Shown here: in pieces, positions 1 through 12,800 of the stretch | Layout: the number at the start of each line of letters is the position of its first letter | Position numbering within the stretch: position 1 is the first letter of the stretch | Assembly: GCA_029940115.1 (NCBI GenBank) | Contig: JAOZRQ010000008.1 | Span: forward strand, 1-33,356 | DNA from: Desulfobacterales bacterium | GTDB taxonomy: Bacteria; Desulfobacterota; Desulfobacteria; Desulfobacterales; 4be13 | DNA: 33,356 nt | Direction of reading: 5' to 3' | Notes under the pieces: generated by a model | What the model was told of the DNA's origin: nothing | Seen by the model: the letters and a program-made list of their open reading frames with translations, nothing else | Database searches by the model: none | Made by a program: the position numbers and the translations under genes

Positions 1-3000
1 GGCGAACTCCCGGACGAATATCCCCATCGACCATCCGTCGGACACGATGTGGTGCATGGTGGCCAGCAGGGCATGGGCCTCGTTGCCCATTCTCAACAGT
101 CCGGCCCTGATCAGGGGTCCCTCCGACAGGTCGAAGGGCCTGCGCGCCTCCCCGGCCGCCAGACGCACGGCCTCGGCCTCCCCCGTCCCCTTCGACAGGC
201 CGCACAGGTCGGTCATCGGCAACGGAACGGGCGCGTGGGGCATGATGACCTGCACCGGCCCCTCCGCCCCCTGATTCCCGAAGACCGTCCGCAGGGCCTC
301 ATGCCTCCGGATGATCTCGCCGAGACTCCCTTCGGCGGCGCCGACGTCCAGCCTGCCGGCCATATGCACCGCGGCGGGGATGTTGTATGTCGCACCGCCG
401 CCCCCCTCGAAGCTGTCCAGAAACCACAGGCGCCGCTGGGCGAACGACAGCGGCAGGCTCTCGTCGCGGGAAGCCCGCGTGAGGGGCGGAACTTCCCGGG
501 CCTTCCCTTTGAGGCGGATGTCCCCGATCTCCCCGGACAGCCCCGCCACGGTCGGGAACTCGAAGACCGCACGCACCGGGACCTCGGCCCGGAACGCCTC
601 GCGCAGCCGGGAGACGATCCGCGTCGCGAGCAGCGAATGGCCCCCGAGGTCGAAGAAGTTGTCGTGGATGCCGACCTGTCCGATGTTCAGCACGTCGGCC
701 CAGACCGAGGCCATGACCTCCTCCGCGGGGGTGCGGGGAGGCGCATGTCCCTCCCGGATTTCCGACATGTCCGGATCGGGCAGCGCGTCGCGGTCGATCT
801 TTCCGTTGGGCGTCAGGGGAAGGGCGTCCATGGACACAAACAGGGCGGGGATCATGTGGCCCGGCAGCTTCCGCCCCAGAAAATCCCGCAGTTCGGAGGT
901 GCCGGCCTCGCCGACGACGTATGCGGCAAGCCGCCTGTCGCCGGACGGGGCCTCCCTCGCGATGACGACGCTGTCGCTGACGGATGGGTGCTCCGACAAC
1001 ACCGTTCCGATCTCCCCGAGCTCGATCCTGAAGCCCCGAACCTTGACCTGATGGTCCGCGCGGCCGATGAACTTGATGTTCCCGTCCGGCAGGTGGCGGC
1101 AGAGGTCGCCGGTCCTGTACAGGCGGGAGCCGGGCCTGCCGCCGAAGGGGTCGGGGATGAACTTTTCCGCTGTGACACCGGGTTTTCTGAGATAGCCTCT
1201 GGAAACACCTGCTCCGCCGACGAGAAGCTCACCCGGGACACCGGCGGACACAAGCCGAAGGTGCCTGTCCGTGATGTATGCCCGCGTGTTGGCGACGGGC
1301 CGGCCTATGGGAACATCACCTTCGCCGGAACACCGGTCGGCAACTTCGCAAACACAGCAGCCGACAACCGTTTCCGTGGGTCCGTATTCGTTGATGACAC
1401 GTGTGCCGGGCGAGAATTCCCGCCAGAAAGATGCCGCATCGCAGGAGAGTGCCTCGCCGCCGACAATCATTGCCGATATCCGGGTTCCGGACTCCCCGGA
1501 AACCGAGGGGTGGTCTGCCAGCATCTTCAGGTGGGCGGGGGTGATTTTTATCAGATCGGAATGGTTGCCGGAACATATGAAATCCGCAAGCCCTCCGACA
1601 CCCTTTTCCTCTCGGATCAGCGTTGCCGCCTTTCCGACCAGTAGCGGTGAGAAAAGAGCGGTGACTGTGGCGTCGAATGAGATCGGAGAGCTCACAGCCG
1701 CGCCGCTTCCGTCCGCGACCCGGTAGGCTTCCGCACACCAGCTGAGATAATTGACAAGGCCGCTGTGCGGAATCACTGTCCCTTTGGGTCTGCCTGTGGA
1801 ACCTGACGTGTAGATCACATACGCGGGATTGTCCGGCCCGACATTGGTGGCAGGATTGTCGCAGCCTTCCCCGAATGTGGCGTCGTCCCCGTCCGGGCAG
1901 ATCGTGTGCGCCCCATGCTCAGGCAGCAGCGGTGTCAGCCTCTCCTGTGTCACCAGCAGTGTGACACCGGCATCCTCCAGCATGAAGCCGAGCCGTTCCC
2001 TCGGATAATCCGGATCCAGCGGCAGATATGCGCCGCCGGCCTTCAGAATCCCCATGATTCCCGTGACCATCTCCGCACAGCGTTCCATGCATATTCCGAC
2101 GGGCACCTCGGGGCCGACTCCGAGGGAGATCAGATGATGCGCCAGCCGGTTGGCACGGGTGTTCAGTTCCGAATAGGTCACCTGCCGATCCTCGAATGTC
2201 ACCGCCACGGCGTCCGGTGTGCGTCCCGCCTGCTCCTCAAACAGGTGGTGGATGCATCTGTCCGAGGGGTGTTCCGTCTCCGTGTCGTTCCATTCGACAA
2301 GAATCCGATGCCTCTCCGCCTCGGTCAGCAGGGGCAGCTCGGAGATCCTCCGGGCCGGGACGGCGACAATCCCCTCCAAGAGGGTCAGAAGGTGTCCGAT
2401 CATCCGGTTGATCCTGCCATCGTCAAAGAGGTCGGTGCTGTACTCGAATGCACAGGCCATCCCCTCCGGCGTCTCCTCCGCACTCAGCGTCAGGTCGAAC
2501 TTGGAGATGTCGTGTTCCGTCTCCAGGGGCGTCAGGGTCAGGCCGGGCAGCTCCGGGAACTCCGTCGGCGTGTTCTGCATGGCGAACATGACCTGGAACA
2601 GCGGATGGTGGCTGAGACTCCTCTCCGGCTGAAGCTCCTCCACCAGCCGCTCGAACGGAATGTCCTGGTGCGAGTATGCGTCCAGGGTCACCCGCCTCAC
2701 CCGATCCAGAAGCACACTGAATTCAGGATCCCCAGACAGGTCGGTCCTCAGGACCAGGGTGTTGACAAAGAAGCCGATCAGGGGCTCGGTCTCCCTGCGG
2801 TTCCGGTTGGCCACCGGCGTTCCGACGAGGATGTCCTCCTGTCCGGAATGACGGCAGAGCAGGGCCGTGAACGCCGCATGAAGGGTCATGAACAGGCTGA
2901 CACCGTATTTCCGCCCGAGTCCTACCAGTCCCTCAGTCAGCTCTCGACGGATTCTGAACACCTGTGTGCGTCCCCTGAAGCTCTGCATGGGTGGGCGGGG

Positions 3001-3846
3001 GCTGTCTGTGGGAAGTTCGAGGAGCGAAGGCGCGCCGTAAAGCTGCCTTTTCCAGTAGTCCGACTGCTCCCCAAGCCTCCCTTCTGTCAGCAGGTTTTCC
3101 TGCCACACGGCGAAGTCGGCATACTGCACCGCGAGCTCCGGAAGGGGTGACGGCCAGCCCTTGGAGAACGCCCCGTACAATGCGGCGATCTCCCGGGCGA
3201 GGATACCGGCTGACCAGCCGTCCGTCACAATGTGGTGCATGGTGGAGAGCAGGATGTGCTCCCCGCTGCCCAGTCTCAGCAGGCCCACACGGATCAGCGG
3301 ACCCTCCGACAGCTGGAACAGTCGTTCTGCCTCCTCCGAGGCCAGGCGCCCTGATTCCGTCTCCCCTGAGGCTTTCGACAGACCTCGCAGATCCGCCACC
3401 GGCAGGAGGAGCCTCCGCTCGGAGGCGATGATCTGAGTCGGATGGCCGTCTCTCATGGCGAAGGTGGTCCGCAGAATCTCATGCCGCCGGACAATCTCAT
3501 TGAGGGCGGCTTCCAATGCCGTCTTGTCGAGCGAACCCACGAGACGGACACTCATCGGCTCGTTGTAGGCGGCACTCCGACCCTCGAACTGATCCAGAAA
3601 CCAGAGACGTTGCTGGGAAAATGAGAGCGGGATGTCCCTGTCCCTTGGAGCGAGCCGAATGACCTGGGCAGGGGCCGTGTTCCTTTTCAAGAATGAGAGG
3701 ATTTCCGGTTTGCGTTCCTTCAACTGCCCACGGATCTCCGGCGTCATGATTCCTCTGGGCGCTTTGTAAGTCAGGCGTTCCTCATCAATCCAGAGTCTCA
3801 CACCCATATCGTCAAGATGCAACACAAAGTTCTCAATGCTTTTCAT
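1..3846 (-). CDS. Nonribosomal peptide synthetase, partial: TubC-type docking-C-A-PCP-C(partial) (ORF4; 3' end outside window)
   Basis: Not in the ORF track because it has no stop in the window. Own translation from ATG at 3846: MKSIENFVLHLDDMGVRLWIDEERLTYKAPRGIMTPEIRGQLKERKPEILSFLKRN... then MHHIVTDGWS (C), YGPTETVVG (A), DLGGHSLLATRIVSRL (PCP), MHHIVSDGWSMGIFVREFA (second C, truncated). Start and end share one frame. ATG overlaps the ORF3 stop as ATGA. Confidence 0.93.
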   Translation of the reverse strand, partial: MKSIENFVLHLDDMGVRLWIDEERLTYKAPRGIMTPEIRGQLKERKPEILSFLKRNTAPAQVIRLAPRDRDIPLSFSQQRLWFLDQFEGRSAAYNEPMSVRLVGSLDKTALEAALNEIVRRHEILRTTFAMRDGHPTQIIASERRLLLPVADLRGLSKASGETESGRLASEEAERLFQLSEGPLIRVGLLRLGSGEHILLSTMHHIVTDGWSAGILAREIAALYGAFSKGWPSPLPELAVQYADFAVWQENLLTEGRLGEQSDYWKRQLYGAPSLLELPTDSPRPPMQSFRGRTQVFRIRRELTEGLVGLGRKYGVSLFMTLHAAFTALLCRHSGQEDILVGTPVANRNRRETEPLIGFFVNTLVLRTDLSGDPEFSVLLDRVRRVTLDAYSHQDIPFERLVEELQPERSLSHHPLFQVMFAMQNTPTEFPELPGLTLTPLETEHDISKFDLTLSAEETPEGMACAFEYSTDLFDDGRINRMIGHLLTLLEGIVAVPARRISELPLLTEAERHRILVEWNDTETEHPSDRCIHHLFEEQAGRTPDAVAVTFEDRQVTYSELNTRANRLAHHLISLGVGPEVPVGICMERCAEMVTGIMGILKAGGAYLPLDPDYPRERLGFMLEDAGVTLLVTQERLTPLLPEHGAHTICPDGDDATFGEGCDNPATNVGPDNPAYVIYTSGSTGRPKGTVIPHSGLVNYLSWCAEAYRVADGSGAAVSSPISFDATVTALFSPLLVGKAATLIREEKGVGGLADFICSGNHSDLIKITPAHLKMLADHPSVSGESGTRISAMIVGGEALSCDAASFWREFSPGTRVINEYGPTETVVGCCVCEVADRCSGEGDVPIGRPVANTRAYITDRHLRLVSAGVPGELLVGGAGVSRGYLRKPGVTAEKFIPDPFGGRPGSRLYRTGDLCRHLPDGNIKFIGRADHQVKVRGFRIELGEIGTVLSEHPSVSDSVVIAREAPSGDRRLAAYVVGEAGTSELRDFLGRKLPGHMIPALFVSMDALPLTPNGKIDRDALPDPDMSEIREGHAPPRTPAEEVMASVWADVLNIGQVGIHDNFFDLGGHSLLATRIVSRLREAFRAEVPVRAVFEFPTVAGLSGEIGDIRLKGKAREVPPLTRASRDESLPLSFAQRRLWFLDSFEGGGGATYNIPAAVHMAGRLDVGAAEGSLGEIIRRHEALRTVFGNQGAEGPVQVIMPHAPVPLPMTDLCGLSKGTGEAEAVRLAAGEARRPFDLSEGPLIRAGLLRMGNEAHALLATMHHIVSDGWSMGIFVREFA
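790..2280 (-). other. ORF4 adenylation domain (Asn-like specificity inferred)
   Basis: ISFDATVTALFSPLL, LIKITPAHLKML, MIVGGEAL, INEYGPTETVVG, YRTGDLCRH. Pocket read by eye: D-A-T-K-I-G-E-V-G-K. Confidence 0.8.
1891..2264. repeat. 374-bp tract identical to 9870-10243 (A-domain N-terminal region)
   Basis: Line-by-line comparison shows no mismatch; offset 7979. Confidence 0.95.
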
Positions 3847-6800
3847 AATTCTCCCTCCTCCCAGTCACCTTCCGCAAACTCAGGACTATTTTCTAATTTC
3901 CGGGTTGCTTTGCGAATGGCTCTGATTTGTTCGGCCATGTCATGCACAGTGGGATTTTGGAACAGTCTGTGCAGAGTGAGTTCCGTCCCGAACATCTCTT
4001 TCAGTCGGACAAGCACACGGGTGCCCAGAAGCGAGTCTCCACCGAGTTCGAAAAAGTCGTCATGAATTCCGACCCGGTCAAGCCCCAACAGCTGGCTCCA
4101 AATGTCGGCGATCTTTCGCTCCGTCTCGTTTCCCGGCGCGACATAGTCGGACCGAAGTTCGGGACGCTGATGCGTCTTCCCGGGAGGTGCCGGGTCGTCC
4201 GGGAACTTCGCGGGGTGAATATCTGATCTGCCATCTTCCCGGATCAGCATCCTCAAATCCCTGGTCGAGACGGCAACCTGGGGAAAATCATGACGCAGGA
4301 TGCGGGCGAAGACCTCCCCGCCCTCCTCGGGCAGGATTCCGTGGCGGAGTTCGTCCCGCCCGGAGCCTTGTTCACGTCTCTTCGCCGCATCGGCGGCCAT
4401 GCCGACCTCCTGCCACGCATCCCAGTTCACAGACGTGACGGAGATGCCGTCCCGGATCATATGGGAATGCGCCAATGCGTCCAAAAACGCATTGGCCGCG
4501 CAGTAGGCTACTTGCCCGAACGGTGCCAGAATTGAGGAGAGGGAGGAGCAGAGGATCATCGTGTCCGCCCCGGAATCCCCCATGATCTCCGAGAGGACAA
4601 GCGAGCCGGCGAGCTTCGATGAGAATACCTGCTCCGACATCTCCCGTGTCCTTCTCTGGATCATGGCACCGTCGGGCAGCCCCGCGGCATGGATGATCCC
4701 ATTGAGCCTTCCGAAGCGTCTCCTCACCTCGGCGACGACGTCCCGCATCCGCCCCCTGTCGGACACATCGGCCCTCATGACCATGACCTCTCCGCCCGCA
4801 TCCTCCATCTGGCAAATCATGAGGATCCTGTCCCGAACAGAATCATTGCCTGGGGAGGAGGAGAGAGTGTTCCACTCGTTCCTGTGGGGAAATGCCGATC
4901 GGGTGGTGAGGACAATCCGGGCCCGGGAGCGCCTTGCCAAGTAGTCGGCCAAGGTCAGGCCGATCCCTCCGAGCCCGCCGGTGATCAGCCAGACATCCCC
5001 CGGGGGGACGGCATCCCCTGACACGCCGGGTCCGGGATTGTCCGGCTGGATCGGCTCGAATCTTCGCACCCATCGGTCACGGCGGTGGGCGACGACGGTC
5101 TCGGAGTCCTCGGCAAGACATTCCGCAATCAGCGATCGGACAAGCCTCTCCGTCCTCCTGCCAAACGACACGGGGAACTCGATGTCCGCACTTCGGCAGG
5201 AGATGTGCGGATATTCCGCCGGGATCACTTTCACCGGTCCGAGGACGGCGGCCTTTTCGGGGCATGACAGCCTTTCGGCACCCACCGCCTGCATATGGTT
5301 GGTGACCACAAGCATGCGAATCTCGTCGGAGATCTCCGACCTCCCCAAGGCCCGAGCTAGACGTAGCAGGCTGTGGTACCCCGCATCCAGGGAGTCGGCC
5401 ACGCGCTCCGCACACGGCACCCCGCCATCATGCCGTGTGACACCCCACAAATGGAGAATCTTGTCGGGAAACGGCCTGTCTCGTGTGATCTCCCTGACCA
5501 ACAGGTCATAATCCTCGCCGCGCGTCCGATCAATGAGATATTCGCTGTCACCGGCCTTCCCGAGTTTTGGCCCTCCCCCCACGACGATGACATGCTGCCC
5601 CTCTCCCTCAAGGTGCCGCACGAGCTGGTCTCCCAGGCCGCAGGTGTCCCTGAACACAAGCCAGCGGTGCCTCCTCCCCCTCATGTCCGAGTCGCGTCTC
5701 AGGAGGGAGGGGCTCCAGACTGGCACATAGAACCAGTCCGAGACGTCTGGCCTCTTTCCTTCCCGGACAGGGCCGGTGGGGCTTGTTTTCGCTTCTGTCG
5801 TGGGAGATGTCTTCTCAGGCCAATATCGTTGCCGCTCAAACGGATAGGTGGGCAGGGGAATCCGCCGCCGTGTCTCTCCCGAATGAAACGCCTGCCAGTC
5901 CACGGATCCTCCGGCAAGCCAGAACCGGCCCATCTGATCCAGCAGATGATGGACATCCGGAACATCCTGGGTCGGATGCCTGACAGGATTCAGAAACAGA
6001 TGGTCCGGTCTTTTCTCCGGATGCCGCCTCGCGAACGTGGTCAGCGTGTTTCCCGGACCGATCTCGACGAACACAGTGCCCTCGTCTGCCATCAGCCCGC
6101 CGAGTCCGTCGGCAAAACGGATGGTCTCCCGCATCTGTCTCAGCCAGTATGCCGGGTCGGTCGCGTCCGTCGGGGTGATTCGCGTCCCTGTCAGGTTCGA
6201 GATGAAGGGAATCGCCGGCTCCCCAAGGCGAACAGTCTCCAGCATCTCTCCGAACTTCTCCAAGATCGGGGCGATCGTCTCCGAGTGAAACGCGTGGGAG
6301 ACATGCAATCGCCTCGCCTCATGCCTGTCTGCCCGGAGTCTCTTGGCCAAGTCGGTGATGGTCCGAGCAGGGCCTGAGAGCACACAGCGTTCCGGGCCGT
6401 TGACGGCCGCCAGCGAGACGCCATCCATCAGAAGGGGAGCCAATTCGGACTCCGACGCATCCACGGTCAGCATGGCCCCCGGTTCGGTCTCCTGGATCAG
6501 TTGGCCCCTGCGAATGACGAGGCCGAGCGCGTCCTCCGGGGAGAAGACCCCGGACAGGCAGGCAGCGACATATTCCCCCAAGCTGTGCCCGATCATCAGG
6601 TCCGGGCGGATTCCCCAAGCCATCAGCAACCGCGCCAGCGCATATTCGAAGATGAACAGAAGCGGCTGTGTGAACTCGGTCTGGTTCATCCGATCCCGGG
6701 AATCCCCGCCGTCTCGGTCCGGATACAGGACGCGCGTGAGATTCTCATCTCCCATGAGTGGGGCCGCCATGTCAAGGAGACGATCCACGGCCTCGCGAAA

Positions 6801-9800
6801 GACCGGCTCCGTCCGGTGCAGTCCGCTCCCCATGCCCACATACTGCGCGCCCTGGCCCGGAAACATGAACACCACTGGCCTCCGGCGAGTTTCCGAAATC
6901 GCGGAGATGACCTTCCCGGACGCTGGGAGGGAGAGGACCTCCGCGGCCTCGGCGGTATCGGCGCACACGCATGTCCGCCGATGTGGAAACGCCCTCCGGC
7001 CGACCTGAAGGGTGTATGCCGCGTCGGCCAGGCTGACATCCGGGTGATCCCCAAAATATGCGGCGAGTCTCGTGGTGGCTTTGTCCAAGGCCGACGCCGT
7101 CCTCGCCGAAAGCACGATGAGATGCTGGTCCCTCACCGCCGGGAAATCCTCCGGTTCGGGTGCCTCCTCAAGAATGACATGGACGTTGGTTCCGCCGATA
7201 CCCAGGGATGAGACACCTGCCCGCCGGGGCAGCGGCACATCCGCCCATTCCCGGAATTCGTGACTCACATGGAAGGGGGAGTTCCCGAAGTCAATGTTCG
7301 GATTCGGCTCGTGAAAGTTCAGGCTCGGAGGGATGGCCCTGTTCCCCAGGCAGAGCACCGCCTTGACAAGCCCGGCCACCCCCGCGGCCGCGTCGAGGTG
7401 GCCGATGTTGGTCTTGACCGACCCGATCGCGCAGAACTGTGTCTCCGCCGTGTCGAACGCCTGTGTGAGCGCCTGAATCTCAACGGGGTCGCCCAGAGGG
7501 GTCCCGGTGCCATGGGCCTCCACATAGCTGACCGTCTCGGGGGGAATCCCGGCGGCTGAGATCGCGGCCCGGACCACCTCGGCCTGGCCGGCCACACTCG
7601 GCGCGGTGTAGCCGATCTTCTCCCTTCCGTCATTGTTGACAGCGGATCCCCTGATGACCGCATAAATGTGGTCCCGGTCCCTGAGAGCCGCCTCAAGGGG
7701 CCTGAGCAGGACGACCCCGACCCCCTCCCCATCGACGGTTCCGGCCGCCTTGGCGTCGAAGGCCCTGCAATGCCCGTCCGGCGAGGCGATCATCCCCTCC
7801 TCATACAGGTACCCGGATATTCGGAGGACCGTCGCGCTCACCCCCCCGGCCAGGGCCATGTCGCACTCCCCGTTCAGCAGTGCCTGGCACGCGGTGTGGA
7901 CGGCCATCAGGGAGGTGGAGCAGGACGTCTGGAGAAGGGTCGCTGGCCCCCTCAGGTTCAGGACGTAGGCGACCCGGGTCGGCAGGAACTCCCTGTCGGC
8001 CAGTTGGGAGGCGGCATACTCCCCCAGCAGGCCGGCCTCTCTGGACGACATGGCCGAGGACTCCCATTCCCAATTGCGGGACGCCCCGGCATACAGGCCG
8101 ATCCGCCCGTCGTACGACTCGGGGTCATGTCCCGCGTCCTCCAACGCGTTCCAAGTGTGCTCATGAAACAGCCGCATCTGCGGATCCATGAGTTCCGCCT
8201 CATTGGGGGAGTAGCCGAAGAAGGGGGCGTCGAAGCGATCCTTTCCCTCCAGAAGTCCGCCGGGCGTCCTGACATAGTCGGGATTCTCCAGCAGTGACGG
8301 ATCGACGCCGGCCGCCAGCAACTCGTCCCCTGTGAGGAATGTCAGCGACTCGATGCCGTCCCCCAGGTTCTTCCAGAACTCGGCGATGTCTTCGGCACCT
8401 GGAAACGCGGCGGACATGCCGATGACGGCGATCTCCCGATTGTCCGCCATCTTTCGCATGACGATCCCCTCCCTTCCGGTTTCGCTGCCTTCGGGACTCA
8501 CATGTCGCGCAAGGGCGGCCACCGTGGTGTGCTGAAACAGGTCCGCGACGGAAATCTTCTTCCTGAAGAGTTCCCGCAGTCGGCCGTGGACCTTGATCAC
8601 GAGCAACGAATGGCCGCCGATGTCGAAGAAGTTGTCATGAACCTCCACCTCCCTTCCGAGAACCTCCCGCCATATGTCACGAATCTGTCGTTCGACATCG
8701 TTCCGGGGCTCTGTGTGCGGAGATTCGGAATCGGTCTCATCAGGAGGCGGCAGCGCCCTGCGGTCAACCTTGCCGTTGGGTGTCAGGGGGAGGGCGTCCA
8801 TGAGGACAAAGTGCGCGGGGATCATGTGGTCCGGCAACTTCCGCCTCAGATGGTCCCGGAGATCGGAGGCGTCGGCCTCTCCGACGACATAGGCGACCAG
8901 CCGCCTGTCGCCGGACGGGGCCTCCCTCGCGACGACCACGCTGTCCCTGACGGACGGATGGCCGGACAGCGCCGCCCCGATCTCGCCAAGCTCGATCCTG
9001 AAGCCCCGGATTTTGACCTGATGGTCGGCTCTCCCCAAGTATTCGATATCACCGTCCGGCAGATGCCGGGCAATGTCCCCGGTTCTGTAAAGGCGGGACC
9101 CGGGCCTGCCGTCGAAGGGGTCGGGGATGAACTTTTCGGCTGTGAGCCCGGGCCGGCCGAGATACCCCCTGCCCGGGCCGGCGCCTCCCACATGCATTTC
9201 CCCGGGAACTCCGGCAGGGACAGGCTGAAAACGCCTGTCTGTCACATAAACCCGGAGGTCGGGAATCGGAACACCGATCACGCTGGCCGCATTTCCCGGG
9301 TCGGCCCCTGTCAGGGGGCGGTATGTCACATGGACAGTCGTCTCCGTTATCCCGTACATGTTTGTCAGACGCGGGAAGTCTCCGTGCCTTGCGAACCAGG
9401 GTTCCAAGCTCCGTATGTCAAGGGCCTCCCCGCCGAAGACCACCAGACGCAGGTCGGACTCCCCAGCCGAGTCCTGTGACAGCTCCGCCCGCATGAGCTG
9501 GGCGAATGCCTGGGGTGTCTGGCTGAGAACAGTCACCCGCCTGCCGCGAAGCATGTCCCGGAAGATTTCGGGAGAGCGGCCGACCATATGAGGCACGACC
9601 ACCAGACGGCCCCCGTGGGACAGGGCTCCCCAGATCTCCCAGACCGAGAAGTCAAACGCGTATGAATGAAACAGTGTCCACACGTCCTTTTCGCCGAAGC
9701 GGAACCATGAGTCGGTCGCGGAGAAAAGGCGGACGACATTGTGATGGGTGATCACCGAACCTTTCGGTTTTCCCGTGGTTCCGGACGTGTAAATCAGGTA

Positions 9801-12800
9801 TGCGGGATTGTCCGGCCCGACGCCGCTGACAGGGTTGTCGTCCCCTTCTCCGGATGCGCCGCCGTCCCTGTCCGGGCAGATCGTGTGCGCCCCATGCTCA
9901 GGCAGCAGCGGTGTCAGCCTCTCCTGTGTCACCAGCAGTGTGACACCGGCATCCTCCAGCATGAAGCCGAGCCGTTCCCTCGGATAATCCGGATCCAGCG
10001 GCAGATATGCGCCGCCGGCCTTCAGAATCCCCATGATTCCCGTGACCATCTCCGCACAGCGTTCCATGCATATTCCGACGGGCACCTCGGGGCCGACTCC
10101 GAGGGAGATCAGATGATGCGCCAGCCGGTTGGCACGGGTGTTCAGTTCCGAATAGGTCACCTGCCGATCCTCGAATGTCACCGCCACGGCGTCCGGTGTG
10201 CGTCCCGCCTGCTCCTCAAACAGGTGGTGGATGCATCTGTCCGCCGGATATTCTGTCTCGGTGTCGTTCCACTCATGAAGGATCCGATGCCGCTCCGCGT
10301 CGGTCAGCAACGGCAGATCGGAGACCCTCCGGGCCGGATCCGCGACGATCCCCTCCAGCAGGGTCAGAAAGTGTCCGATGAGACGGTCAACGGTTTCCGG
10401 ATCAAACATGTCCGTGTTGTGATCGCATTCCAACACCAGTTCGGCACCGGTGTCGGTCAGGTTGAACACCAGGTCGAATGCGGTGAAGCCTGCCGGCTGA
10501 GATCGCCAAGCCACCTCAAGCCCCGACATTTTTGGCACCTCGGCCGGCCTGTCGAGATTGAATATGACCGAAACGAGGGGGGGCCGACTGCCGTCCCGCC
10601 GCAGATCCAGTCTGCTGATCAGGTCGGCAAAGGGATACGCCTGATGTCGGTACGCCTTGAGGAGCACGTCCCGCATCATTCCGAGATGCTCGGTGAATGT
10701 CGGATATCCCTCGGGGCTGCTCTGCACGGGCAGGAGGTTCGTGCAGTATCCGACCAGCGTCTCCCCTCCCCCGAAAGAGCGTCCCGCGGTGGGGATTCCG
10801 ACCACGACCCGCGCTTGGCTGGTCAGCCGGTGAAGCAGGACCATGTACGCCGACAGAAGGGTCATGAACTCCGTACACCCCTCCCGCCGGCCGATCTCGG
10901 CGAGGCCGGCGCGGACGTCGGCGTCCAGATGGGCGGCCAGGCGGCCCCCCTGATAGGATCTCATGGGGGGTGGCGGACGGTCCGCGGGGAGGTCGAGGAC
11001 TGGGGGCTCCCCGGCAAACTGTTCCAGCCAGTACGCCTTATGGGCCCTCATATCAGGGGAGTCGTTCTGTCGCATCTGCCATTGCACATGCTTCCAATTC
11101 TGCATCGGCGGGGGGAGTGCGATCTCCCGCCCGTCACAGAGGGCTGAGTAGACGGCCGCGACCTCTCCCATGATGATGTCCAGCGACATGCCGTCAATTA
11201 GGATGTGGTGACCGGCCAGGACCAGCAGGTGGGACGCCGTCCCGAGCCTGAGGATGTTGGCCCGGAAGACCGGCCCCTCAGACAAGTCGAAGGGAGTTCG
11301 GAGTTCGTCCTCATACCACTCGGCCAGGGCCGCCTCCGGATCGTCGGATTCGGAGAGGTCTGTGAGCGGCACCCCGACGTCGGGCGACGGCATGACATGC
11401 TGGGCCTCGTCACGGATGACCGTCCTCAATGCCTCATGACGACGGACGACCCTCAGGATCGCCTCCTGCAGCATCCCGACGCGAAGGGGTCCCGTCAGCC
11501 CAAGCGTCGCATGGACGTGGTACGCCATGGACCCGGCCTCGGAAATCTGATCCAAAGCCCACAACTGCCTCTGGGCCTCAGTCAATGGCATGGGCGGAGG
11601 GGCTTCCGGGACTTCGGATGTCCCTTGCCCCTCCTGCCCGTGCCCTTCCCCGGTGTCGGATGAGACTGGGGAAGGGGCACGGGCAGGGGCACGGGAAGGG
11701 GCAAGGGACTTCTCCGTCAGAAAGCCGCCGGCCCTCATCTCTTGGACGCTCTCCCTCACCGCCTGGATGATGAGCTCGACATCCTCATCGGTGTGCGCGG
11801 TGGAGAGAAAGTAGTTGCGCCATTCCCAGATGAACACGCCCTTCAACATCATATGATGGAAGAGGAGCTCAATGTCGGCCGTGGACTCGAGGCGGAACAG
11901 GGAGCCGAAATGGGCGACGCGGATCGGAATCCCGCTCTCAACGAACCAACTGTTGAGATTCTCCGCAAGATCGGCGGTTTTTTGGTTCAGCGTCTCCTGA
12001 AGCCCGGGACCCTGCTCCCTCAGATGTCTCAGTGTGGCCACGGTGGTGGCCATGGTCAGGGGATGTTGGCAGAAGGTCCCGCCGAACATCACCCGTGTGG
12101 CCGCGGGGTATGAGGCATCCCCGTAGTCCCACGGGCCGCCATCTATGCCGTCCATATGGCGGGCCTTCCCTGCGACCACGCCGATGGGCATCCCGCCGGC
12201 CACCACCTTGCCATAGGTGGTGATGTCCGCCCGAATCCCCCACAGTCCCTGGACTCCCCCGGGATGGACGCGAAACCCGGTGATCATCTCGTCGAAGATC
12301 AGGGGGACGCCGGCCTCCCGGGTGATCTCCCGCAGGCCCCGGAGAAAGCCGACCGGCTGAAGGCTCGGATTTCGGCTCTGCACCGGCTCGACGATCACCG
12401 CGGCCAGATCCGGGGCGATGCGCCGAATCTGTTCGAGGGAGCGGTCCGCGCCGTATTCCAGAACAATCATCTCCTCGACAGCGCTCGGGGGGGTTCCGGG
12501 CGCGACGGGCACGGCCCGGGGGAGCCCCTCCTTGGTACCGGCGACCGCGAGGGTGGTGTCCGCATGGCCGTGATAGGCCCCCTCAAACATCACGACCCGG
12601 TTCCGGCCGGTCATTCCCCGGGCGACGCGCAGCGCGGCCATCACCGCCTCCGTGCCGGAGTTGGTGAACGCGACCCGCTCCGCGCCGGTCAGCTCGGCGA
12701 TCAGTTCCGCGGCCTCCCCCGCGAAGGGGGGGCGCGGGGGTGTGCAGTCCGGCGCGTCGTCGAGCCCCGCCCTCATCGCCTCGGTGATGAACTCGGGATG

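Noticed and set aside
49-1644. Plus-strand 531-aa ORF
   Set aside because: Antisense to ORF4, whose minus-strand translation gives clear A/PCP/C motifs; high-GC shadow ORF with no recognisable domain.
5373-6377. Plus-strand 334-aa ORF and other antisense ORFs across the PKS genes
   Set aside because: Overlap conserved AT/KR coding on the minus strand and show no domain signature.
9741-11147. Plus-strand 468-aa ORF similar to plus-strand ORF 1906-3150
   Set aside because: The similarity only reflects the identical A-domain tract on the opposite strand; not evidence for a plus-strand gene family.
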